Assembly (NCBI RefSeq): GCF_900698925.1
Contig: NZ_LR217713.1
Span: forward strand, 620,001-684,000
Direction: 5' to 3'
Origin: Erwinia_E haradaeae_I
Lineage (GTDB): Bacteria; Pseudomonadota; Gammaproteobacteria; Enterobacterales; Enterobacteriaceae
DNA length: 64,000 bases
This document shows, one piece after another, positions 9,962 to 17,816 of this stretch. The translations under genes were made by a program, and so were the position numbers. The notes under the pieces are model-generated. The model had not been told where the DNA came from, did no database searches, and saw nothing but the letters and a program-made list of their open reading frames with translations. Position 1 is the stretch's first letter; each line of letters opens with the position of its first letter.

Positions 9962-11410
9962 ATGAATACGAGACAACCATTAAAACTAGTTTATAATATA
10001 CCTAAAATGCGAAAAGTGCGACATATCCATTTTATCGGTATTGGTGGTTCTGGTATGGGTGGTATTGCCGAAGTTTTAATCTATCAAGGTTATAAAATAA
10101 GTGGATCAGACTTATTACAAAATATAATAACTAAACGACTCAGTTCCTTAGGTGCAACTATTTATTTTAACCATTGCCAAAATAACATAACTGGTTCTAA
10201 CGTAGTAGTTGTATCTTCTGCTATACCTGCGCATAACCCAGAGATTTCTGCAGCGCACAAAGCGTGCATTCCAGTTATCAATCGAACTATAATGTTAGCA
10301 GAACTCATGCGCTTCCGATATGGCATTGCTGTTGCTGGGACTCATGGCAAAACAACTACCACTGCAATGATATCAGATATATATATAGAAGGGGGTATGG
10401 ATCCAACTTTTATAAACGGAGGGCTTGTTAAGTCAACCGGAAGTCATGCACGTTTAGGACACAGTCAGTATCTAATTGTCGAAGCAGATGAAAGTGATGC
10501 ATCTCTGATATATTTAAAACCGGTAATAGCTATTATTACCAATATTGAAGCTGAACATATGGACACATATCAAGGTGACTTCGACAACCTCAAACAAATT
10601 TTTATTAATTTTTTACAGAACCTTCCGTTTTATGGAAAAGCAATATTATGTCTTGATGACACAGTCATTCGTGAGTTAATACCTAACATCCATTGCTCAG
10701 TTACTACCTATGGTTTTAGTAAAGACGCAGATGTACGTATTAAAAACTATATATCTTGCGGTCGAAAAGGACATTTCACCATCACTCGTGCAGGGATGCC
10801 TGCCATGCCTGTTATTCTTAATGAACCCGGACATCACAATGCGCTAAACGCCGCAGCAGCCATTGCAGTTGCTACTGAAGATAATATTGATGATAAAACT
10901 ATTCTTAATGTATTACGAAACTTTCAAGGTACCGCGCGTCGTTTTGAATATCTTGGTGAATTTATCCTTACAAAAAACAATGGAAAAATCAGTACTGTGA
11001 TGCTATTTCATGACTATGGTCATCACCCAACAGAAATTGATGTAACTATTAAAGCTGTACGTAATGGGTGGCCAGAGAAGAATCTTATAATGATTTTTCA
11101 GCCACACCGTTATACTCGTACTCGTGATTTCTATATGAAATTCGCAAAAGTTCTTTCACAGGTAGACTCTCTTCTAATACTAGATATAGATCCTATCGGT
11201 GAGTCTCCAATTACAGGAGTTAGCAGTTATGCTTTATGTGGCACAATTCGTGCATATCATAAAGTCAATCCGATTTTCGCTTGTAATCATCAGATGGTTC
11301 TAGATAATTTATTATCACAATTAACTGGCAATGATTTAATTTTAGTTCAGGGTGCTGGTAATATAGGGATACTTGCTCGTACTTTAGCTAAATTAAAATT
11401 ACAATTATAA
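9962..11410 (+). CDS. murC: UDP-N-acetylmuramate:L-alanine ligase MurC
   Basis: First Mur ligase of the stem peptide. It has 482 residues against 491 in E. coli, missing only part of the variable acidic C-terminal tail. The P-loop AGTHGKTTTT lies near residue 125 and EADESDAS follows. The ATP-grasp-like DDYGHHPTE reads HDYGHHPTE here; the first Asp is replaced but the catalytic-side HHPTE is kept. An AAGGA ribosome site lies 5-6 nt before the ATG. The 64-nt gap after murG is larger than elsewhere in the cluster. Confidence 0.96.
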   Translation: MNTRQPLKLVYNIPKMRKVRHIHFIGIGGSGMGGIAEVLIYQGYKISGSDLLQNIITKRLSSLGATIYFNHCQNNITGSNVVVVSSAIPAHNPEISAAHKACIPVINRTIMLAELMRFRYGIAVAGTHGKTTTTAMISDIYIEGGMDPTFINGGLVKSTGSHARLGHSQYLIVEADESDASLIYLKPVIAIITNIEAEHMDTYQGDFDNLKQIFINFLQNLPFYGKAILCLDDTVIRELIPNIHCSVTTYGFSKDADVRIKNYISCGRKGHFTITRAGMPAMPVILNEPGHHNALNAAAAIAVATEDNIDDKTILNVLRNFQGTARRFEYLGEFILTKNNGKISTVMLFHDYGHHPTEIDVTIKAVRNGWPEKNLIMIFQPHRYTRTRDFYMKFAKVLSQVDSLLILDIDPIGESPITGVSSYALCGTIRAYHKVNPIFACNHQMVLDNLLSQLTGNDLILVQGAGNIGILARTLAKLKLQL

Positions 11411-11430
11411 ATCAAATAAAAGATAATCTC

Positions 11431-12351
11431 ATGGCTAAAAAAATAGCAGTGTTATTAGGCGGAACTTCCTCAGAACGTCAGATTTCATTATTATCAGGGG
11501 CGGCGGTCCTGCAAGGGCTTAAAGATGCCGGTATTAATGCCTATCCTATAGATGTATGTAATTTCCCCTTAATGAAGTTAAAAAAAAAGGGTTTTATTAA
11601 AGCCTTTATTGCATTGCATGGTCGAGGAGGAGAGGATGGAATAATACAAGGAGTATTAGAATACCTAAAACTTCCTTATACGGGGAGTGGGATAATGGCC
11701 TCATCTATCGCTATGGATAAAGTACGAAGCAAGTATATTTGGCAGGGATTAGGCTTACCAGTCCCTCCCTTTGTTCTTCTAACTCAAGATCAAATGAACA
11801 GTCCATGGGACAAAGAAGTAATAGTAAAACTGGATCAGCTTGGTTTTCCACTTTTCGTAAAACCAAACCAAGAAGGATCTAGCCTTGGGAGCTCCCGTGT
11901 TAATCATAAATCAGAGTTAAACAAATCTTTAATCCATGCTTTTCACTACGATAATGAGGTCTTAATTGAACGGTTTCTTGTAGGAGAAGAATACACTGTT
12001 AGCATAATTGGTATGGATCTACTACCTTCAATACGGATTAAATCCAGAGGACAATATTACGATTATCATTCAAAATACACGTCAAATCAAACACAATACT
12101 TTTGTCCTTCAGGGTTAAGTATGCAAAAGGAAGATGAGTTGTACGCGTTAAGTATAAAAGCATGGAATGCAATCGGGTGTACTGGATCAGGGCGTGTAGA
12201 CATCATCATGGATGATAAAGAAAAGTTTTATCTGCTAGAAATTAACTCATCTCCAGGAATGACTTCTCATAGTTTGTTGCCTCTTGCAGCAAAACAAGCA
12301 GGAATTAATTTTCCTTCTCTAGTCTCTCGTATACTATCTTTAGCAAATTAA
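11431..12351 (+). CDS. ddlB: D-alanine:D-alanine ligase DdlB
   Basis: ATP-grasp enzyme making the D-Ala-D-Ala used by MurF. It has 306 residues, the E. coli length. The N-terminal LLGGTSSERQ, the HGRGGEDG loop, FVKPNQEGSSLG and the C-terminal EINSSPGMTSHSL metal/ATP motif are all present. It is the last gene before the gap where ftsQ stands in enterics. Confidence 0.97.
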   Translation: MAKKIAVLLGGTSSERQISLLSGAAVLQGLKDAGINAYPIDVCNFPLMKLKKKGFIKAFIALHGRGGEDGIIQGVLEYLKLPYTGSGIMASSIAMDKVRSKYIWQGLGLPVPPFVLLTQDQMNSPWDKEVIVKLDQLGFPLFVKPNQEGSSLGSSRVNHKSELNKSLIHAFHYDNEVLIERFLVGEEYTVSIIGMDLLPSIRIKSRGQYYDYHSKYTSNQTQYFCPSGLSMQKEDELYALSIKAWNAIGCTGSGRVDIIMDDKEKFYLLEINSSPGMTSHSLLPLAAKQAGINFPSLVSRILSLAN

Positions 12352-13145
12352 TAGACTGCATTAAAACATTCTGCATTCACTCTGATAATTATGAAGGGCG
12401 TGTATATCTAATCTTAACCTAAGTACTACTTTTAGGTTTGTATTTCATTCTGATGATGCTATTGTCACTTTAACAGTATTACTTTACTTATTAACTATTA
12501 ATGAATCGTAAACACTGTTTCTTTATGAAACTATAAAATACTTTACTACATGGAGAAAAGTATTTTTATCCTAAACATATCAAAATGCTAATTTACTCAA
12601 AATAATAGACTGAAAATCTATTTAAAAATTAATAGACTCTTATGCTAAGAAATAGTACATAAATAAAAATATCTATCTGGTTGAATATATTCATATTTTT
12701 AGATAAAATCTAAAAGTTATTCCTATGCTTTCTTTGTTAAGAAAAAACATAATAATTTACTAGATCATATTCATGATGAATACATAATCATAATAAACGA
12801 TATTATCTAATAAATATTTTTAGTAAAATATATTTTAAAAAAAATAAATATTCCATTACCTTCATTAAAGTGATACTGAATCTTCATAAACACAAGTACA
12901 GCCTAGAATTTATTACTAAATCAATATCTTTATATGGCATGCGACTTATAATTCAAGATACCCTAAAAATCTAACGTTTTGTTAAGTTATTCCCATGTCC
13001 TATAATCGTAAAATGAGACAAAGAAGGAATATAGTATCTATATTTTCAGTACCACCACTCTATCACAGAATTAAATTTAACAATAATTCCCTTAATTAGA
13101 CTGCTAACAATCATAAAATATAAAAGAAGATATAGGTTAATTAAC
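12352..13145. other. Noncoding gap at the ftsQ position
   Basis: 794 bp with no usable open frame, lying exactly where enterics carry ftsQ (about 830 bp) between ddlB and ftsA. At 12435-12470 one + frame reads the hydrophobic GLYFILMMLLSL before a stop, which resembles the FtsQ membrane anchor (GILFLLTVL in E. coli). I treat that as a possible relic only. A promoter-like pair before ftsA is listed separately. Confidence 0.55.
12979..13006 (+). promoter_or_regulatory. Candidate sigma-70 promoter for ftsA-ftsZ
   Basis: TTGTTA at 12979-12984 and TATAAT at 13001-13006 are separated by 16 bp, about 140 bp before the ftsA ATG. With ftsQ gone, ftsA and ftsZ need a promoter close by, and this is the best match in the gap. 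In DNA this AT-rich a chance match is quite possible. Confidence 0.4.
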
Positions 13146-14402
13146 ATGATTAAGTTAATAGATAGAAAACTATTGGTTGGTCTTGAGATAGGCACTGTAA
13201 AAATTTCTGTCTTAATAGGGGAAGTTCTTCCTGATGGAATAATTAATATTATCGGAATAGGAGAATGTCCGTCCCAGGGAATGGAAAAAGGTAATGTGAA
13301 AGATCTTGAATCAGTAGTCAAGTGTACTCAAATAGCAATAGAAAAAGCAGAACGTATAGCAGAATGTCATATCTCTTCAGTATACCTGGCTTTATCAGGA
13401 AAGCATATTGACTGTCAAAATGAAATAGGAATGGTTCCAATCTGCAATGAAGAAGTTGTCCAAGATGATGTAGACAATGTAGTGCATACAGCCACATCAG
13501 TACATCTTCCTGATGAGCACAGAATCCTTCATGTTATTCCTCAAGAATATTCAATTGATTATCAAGAGGGAATTAGAAATCCAGTTGGTTTATTTGGTGT
13601 ACGCATGCAAGCTAAAGTACATTTAGTTACCTGTCACAACGATATGGCAAAAAATATAGTGAAAGTAGTAGAACGTTGTGGGTTAAAAGTAGATCAATTA
13701 GTTTTTTCTGGTCTAGCATCGAGCTATGCGGTATTAACTGAAGACGAGCGAGAGTTAGGAGTTTGTATGGTGGATATCGGTGGTGGTACCATGGACATAG
13801 CTATATATACTAAAGGCGCATTACGTTACAGCAAAGTAATCCCTTATGCAGGAAACGTAGTAACCAATGACATCGCTTATGTCTTTGGTACTTCTCCGGC
13901 CACTGCAGAAATTCTAAAAATAGAAAAAGGATGTGTTCTTGGATCATCTTTTAGTAAAGATGATACGATTGAAATCGCAACCACCCATGGACGTTCCTCT
14001 CGTAACGTGCCACGTCAAACACTCGCAGAGGTTATTGAACCACGTTACAGTGAGCTCTTGTATCTTGTCAACAATGAAATGGTTGCATTTCATGAAGAAT
14101 TAGGAAAGCAAGGTTTAAAGCATCATCTAGCAGCAGGTATTGTGTTAACCGGTGGCGCAGCAAACATATCAGGACTAGAAGCCTGTGCGCAACGTACGCT
14201 TCAAACCCAAGTTCGTATTGGATATCCCAAAAAGATTGCAGGACTGATAGAGTCTGCAAAAGAAGCAAGTTACTCGACAACAGTTGGGTTACTTCACTAT
14301 GGAAAGTTATCACATTGGAATAATAAAGACAACGAGGAGCAAAGGGCTTCAATAAAGAATTGGTTCCGTAAAATCCATAAATGGATAAAACAAGAATTTT
14401 AA
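13146..14402 (+). CDS. ftsA: Cell division protein FtsA
   Basis: Actin-like ATPase that tethers the FtsZ ring to the inner membrane and recruits later division proteins. It has 418 residues against 420 in E. coli. The nucleotide-binding motifs are visible, including VDIGGGTMDIA near residue 210 and VLTGGAANI near residue 335. The C-terminal amphipathic membrane-targeting helix (NWFRKIHKWIKQEF) is intact. It is separated from ftsZ by a GC-rich hairpin. Confidence 0.97.
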   Translation: MIKLIDRKLLVGLEIGTVKISVLIGEVLPDGIINIIGIGECPSQGMEKGNVKDLESVVKCTQIAIEKAERIAECHISSVYLALSGKHIDCQNEIGMVPICNEEVVQDDVDNVVHTATSVHLPDEHRILHVIPQEYSIDYQEGIRNPVGLFGVRMQAKVHLVTCHNDMAKNIVKVVERCGLKVDQLVFSGLASSYAVLTEDERELGVCMVDIGGGTMDIAIYTKGALRYSKVIPYAGNVVTNDIAYVFGTSPATAEILKIEKGCVLGSSFSKDDTIEIATTHGRSSRNVPRQTLAEVIEPRYSELLYLVNNEMVAFHEELGKQGLKHHLAAGIVLTGGAANISGLEACAQRTLQTQVRIGYPKKIAGLIESAKEASYSTTVGLLHYGKLSHWNNKDNEEQRASIKNWFRKIHKWIKQEF

Positions 14403-14439
14403 TTGTATTTAATGAGGAGATAATTCTCTGTATGTGTGG

Positions 14440-14463
14440 CCCTCTCTCTAATAAGAGAGAGGG
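14440..14463 (+). repeat. Perfect GC-rich hairpin before ftsZ, REP-like
   Basis: CCCTCTCTC at 14440-14448 pairs perfectly with GAGAGAGGG at 14455-14463 around a TAATAA loop. A further GGGGAGGG follows and serves as the ftsZ ribosome site. The pattern (CCTCTC arms followed by a G-rich GGGNNAGGG tail) resembles the palindromic intergenic repeats common in free-living bacteria. It could also modulate ftsZ translation or stop some of the ftsA transcripts. Confidence 0.55.
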
Positions 14464-14482
14464 TAATGGGGAGGGAACTATT

Positions 14483-15631
14483 ATGTTTGAACCATTAGAA
14501 TTAACGAATGATGCGATTATTAAAGTAATTGGTGTTGGGGGTGGTGGAAGCAACGCTGTAGAACATATGATCCGTGAACGTATTGAAGGTGTCGAATTTT
14601 TTGCGGTCAATACCGATGCTCAAGCTTTACGCAAAACAACCGTGAGCCAGACTATCCAAATTGGAAATAGTATTACTAAAGGTCTCGGGGCAGGAGCTAA
14701 TCCGGAGGTCGGTCGAAACTCAGCAGAAGAAGATCGTGAAGGACTTAGCCAAGCATTAGCAGGAGCAGATATGATATTTATTGCTGCCGGAATGGGTGGA
14801 GGAACAGGAACTGGAGCAGCACCAGTGGTTGCAGAAGTTGCAAAAGATCATGGTATCTTAACTGTCGCGATCGTAACAAGACCATTTAATTTTGAGGGGA
14901 AAAAGCGTATGTCATTTGCTGAACAAGGCATTGCTGATCTTTCTAAACATGTAGACTCATTAATCACCATTCCTAATGATAAATTATTAAAAGTATTAGG
15001 TCGGGGTATATCTTTACTCGATGCATTTGGCGCAGCTAATGATGTTTTAAAAGGAGCTGTTCAGGGTATTGCCGAACTCATTACTCGACCTGGTCTGATC
15101 AATGTTGATTTTGCTGACGTGCGAACCGTGATGTCTGAAATGGGGTACGCAATGATGGGATCAGGTATATCATGTAGTGAAAACCGAGCGGAAGAAGCAG
15201 CTGCAATGGCAATATCTAGTCCTTTATTGGAAGATATTGACCTGTCTGGTGCGCGTGGTGTTCTAGTGAATATCACCGCTGGTTTTGATCTACGTCTAGA
15301 TGAATTTGAAACTGTAGGAAATACGATTCGAGCATTTTCTGCAGATAACGCTACCGTTGTGATTGGAACTTCACTAGATCCAGATATGAAAGATGAACTG
15401 CGTGTAACAGTCGTGGCTACAGGTATTGGAATGAGCAGATGCGCTGATACAGCTTTAACCACAAACAAGCATACTATGCATCCGCCAATGAATCATCACT
15501 ATCAACGACATATCTTGCCTAACTTATCATCAGAACAACAACAATCTGCCACACAAACAATGGGTGGACTCAACTCTACATCACATACAGAACTGGATTA
15601 TCTCGATATCCCAGCCTTCTTAAGAAAATAG
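14483..15631 (+). CDS. ftsZ: Cell division GTPase FtsZ
   Basis: Tubulin-like GTPase forming the division ring. The start is the ATG at 14483 (MFEPLELTNDA, as in E. coli), preceded by a strong GGGGAGG ribosome site; an ATG further upstream in frame is not needed. It has 382 residues. The signature GMGGGTGTGAAP lies near residue 105 and the T7 loop NVDFADVRTVM near 205. The conserved tail LDYLDIPAFLRK that binds FtsA/ZipA ends the protein, lacking only the last three residues of the E. coli form. Confidence 0.97.
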   Translation: MFEPLELTNDAIIKVIGVGGGGSNAVEHMIRERIEGVEFFAVNTDAQALRKTTVSQTIQIGNSITKGLGAGANPEVGRNSAEEDREGLSQALAGADMIFIAAGMGGGTGTGAAPVVAEVAKDHGILTVAIVTRPFNFEGKKRMSFAEQGIADLSKHVDSLITIPNDKLLKVLGRGISLLDAFGAANDVLKGAVQGIAELITRPGLINVDFADVRTVMSEMGYAMMGSGISCSENRAEEAAAMAISSPLLEDIDLSGARGVLVNITAGFDLRLDEFETVGNTIRAFSADNATVVIGTSLDPDMKDELRVTVVATGIGMSRCADTALTTNKHTMHPPMNHHYQRHILPNLSSEQQQSATQTMGGLNSTSHTELDYLDIPAFLRK

Positions 15632-15746
15632 ATCGGTTAAAAGTATTTACAAAGTAGATTTTATCAATTTGTATTTGTATATTGAGATTTATTTCTTGTT
15701 TGTGATATATCCTGACAGTCATATTCCTGTTTTTCGAGAAAATAAT

Positions 15747-16664
15747 ATGATTAAACAACGGACATTACAGCGTATTGTACAGACGACTGGAGTCGGTTTA
15801 CATACTGGAAAAAAAGTGACACTGACTCTTCGTTGCGCTTTAGAAAATACTGGGGTTATATATCGTCGTACTGACTTAACTCCACCAGTGGATTTTCAAG
15901 CTAACGCAAAATCCGTACGTAATACAATACTATGTACATGTCTGGTCAATGAGGATGGTATTCAAATTTCAACAGTCGAGCACTTAAGTGCAGCTCTATC
16001 TGGTCTCGGAATTGATAATATTTTAGTAGAGGTAAATGCGCCTGAAATTCCTATTATGGATGGTAGTGCAGCACCTTTTATCTATCTACTCATGGATGCA
16101 GGTATCACAGAACTAAGCAGCGCTAAGAAATTTGTGCGAATTATTCAACCAGTACGAGTTGAAGAAGGTGAAAAATGGGCAGAATTTTCTCCTTATCATG
16201 GTTTTTCTCTCGATTTTACAATTGATTTTAATCATCCAGCCATTAATGCTAGTACGCAACGTTACTGCATAGACTTCTCTACAGAAGCGTTTACATATCA
16301 AATTAGTCGCGCACGTACTTTTGGTTTTATGCGCGATATTGAAATGCTGCAATATCGTGGGCTATGTCTGGGTGGAAGTTTTGACTGCGCTATTATAGTC
16401 GATGACTATCGCGTATTAAATAAAGACGGTCTAAGATTTAAAGATGAATTTGTACGTCATAAAATACTAGATGCAATTGGAGATCTGTATATGTGCGGTC
16501 ATAATATTATCGGCGCCTTTACTGCCTATAAATCTGGACACGCTTTAAATAATAAACTACTGCGAACTCTTTTAGCTCAAAGAGAATCCTGGGAATGGGT
16601 AACATTTGCAGACGAAGATGCATTGCCAATGACTTTTAGATCTCCTAATTTTCTGTTAGTATAA
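15747..16664 (+). CDS. lpxC: UDP-3-O-acyl-GlcNAc deacetylase LpxC
   Basis: Zinc enzyme for the first committed step of lipid A synthesis. The start is the ATG at 15747 (MIKQRTLQRIV, matching E. coli MIKQRTLKRIV); the frame is open 26 codons further upstream but without homology. It has 305 residues. The zinc ligands are seen in STVEHLSAAL (His near 79) and VRHKILDAIGD (His and Asp near 238/242). Its retention with kdsA implies that the cell still makes an LPS core structure. Confidence 0.97.
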   Translation: MIKQRTLQRIVQTTGVGLHTGKKVTLTLRCALENTGVIYRRTDLTPPVDFQANAKSVRNTILCTCLVNEDGIQISTVEHLSAALSGLGIDNILVEVNAPEIPIMDGSAAPFIYLLMDAGITELSSAKKFVRIIQPVRVEEGEKWAEFSPYHGFSLDFTIDFNHPAINASTQRYCIDFSTEAFTYQISRARTFGFMRDIEMLQYRGLCLGGSFDCAIIVDDYRVLNKDGLRFKDEFVRHKILDAIGDLYMCGHNIIGAFTAYKSGHALNNKLLRTLLAQRESWEWVTFADEDALPMTFRSPNFLLV

Positions 16665-16678
16665 ATAATGGTTGCTAC

Positions 16679-17194
16679 TTAGATACAATCTAAGTGCGTA
16701 CTTTCTTCTCTAGAAAGAGAAGCTAGTCTTTCTAAAGTTTTTTTTAATTTGTCTGGGCTTTGTTCTGCAACACTCCGTAAGATATTGGCACTTTCTTTGC
16801 TAAGACATCTCGACTTGATCTTTTTTTTCTCCAAATTACAGTGACTACTATATTTCATAGTACGTTGATGAGATAAAGAAACTATCGATGGATTTATTCT
16901 GATTTTAATAGCTGATAACAATGGAAGCATCGCCTCTCGAAGTCTTAAGAAAATATTAGATTCCTCATAACGTAAAGACATTAAAATATTAGCGTTAGCT
17001 ATTTCAATTACTAGAATACCATTCCGAAAATTAGCAACACGACACCAAGGTTTTAGATGCTCTGGTAACACTGCCTGAAGAGATATTGTTAGTTTGTTGA
17101 TCTCAATTACACGCTGTTGTATATATAGTAATATACTCTTTCTTTTCACCTGATCTAATACACTCTGAATTAATTTCGGACCATTTGTATCCAT
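16679..17194 (-). CDS. DciA/DUF721-family protein
   Basis: 171 residues, transcribed against lpxC and secA. Residues about 40-105 form a typical DUF721 domain: LPEHLKPWCRVANF, GILVIEIANA and a LRYEESNIFLRLREAMLP helix. DciA proteins of this family load the replicative helicase DnaB in bacteria lacking DnaC. In some enterics (Serratia, Yersinia types, by memory) a gene of this family sits at this same lpxC-secA position, so synteny supports the call. The C-terminal third is basic and poorly conserved. A GGAG ribosome site lies 7 nt before the ATG. Whether it acts as the helicase loader here is inference. Confidence 0.8.
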   Translation of the reverse strand: MDTNGPKLIQSVLDQVKRKSILLYIQQRVIEINKLTISLQAVLPEHLKPWCRVANFRNGILVIEIANANILMSLRYEESNIFLRLREAMLPLLSAIKIRINPSIVSLSHQRTMKYSSHCNLEKKKIKSRCLSKESANILRSVAEQSPDKLKKTLERLASLSREESTHLDCI

Positions 17195-17816
17195 AAATAA
17201 ACTCCGATGTAATCATGATGGTATGTAAAAATTCTTAATCAGAATTCAGTAAATATCATTTTGTTAGAACTCTACTATGAGTAAATTCGCATCTCATATA
17301 TTATTTTATCACAAATTGTATTATCACAATATCCTAACATTTAATAGGTATCTATTTATATACATTTAGTATCATATATAAATAAAATGATATTGTTACG
17401 TAACTAGAACTTCTACATACAGTTTCACTCTCAACTAATGAAATATCAGTTATTAAGCCCCATTTTTATATAAAAATTAAAAAGTAACTACCATCTCTAC
17501 GTATTCTCTAAAATACTATGCTTTAAATGATCAACATAAATCTGTTAAAGAAACCAGCTTCACTAATTGTATCGTTATAAAACAGAACTAATACCCTTCT
17601 TCTACAAACAACTAGGCCTCTAATCTTAATGAAAAAAATGACTACACCAAATCAAATGATTACTCATTCTAATAACATAAGAAAACCATTTGTAATGAAT
17701 CTTTCTAGTATTCATGCTAAACCCAGCTTAAGTAAGAAGTTATAAATATTTATTTATGACAATAATAAGATTATATATCTTCTTACTTTGAAAGCACTCT
17801 TGAGAAATTATCAATT
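17195..17816. other. Noncoding gap before secA; secM absent
   Basis: 622 bp without a gene. Enterics have secM here, the stalling peptide that regulates secA. I found no open frame ending in the FxxxxWIxxxxGIRAGP arrest motif on the + strand, so secA must be expressed without that control. Nothing else is recognisable. Confidence 0.6.

Noticed and set aside
17195..17816. Search for secM and its arrest motif
   Set aside because: No open + frame and no FxxxxWIxxxxGIRAGP-like translation found by eye.
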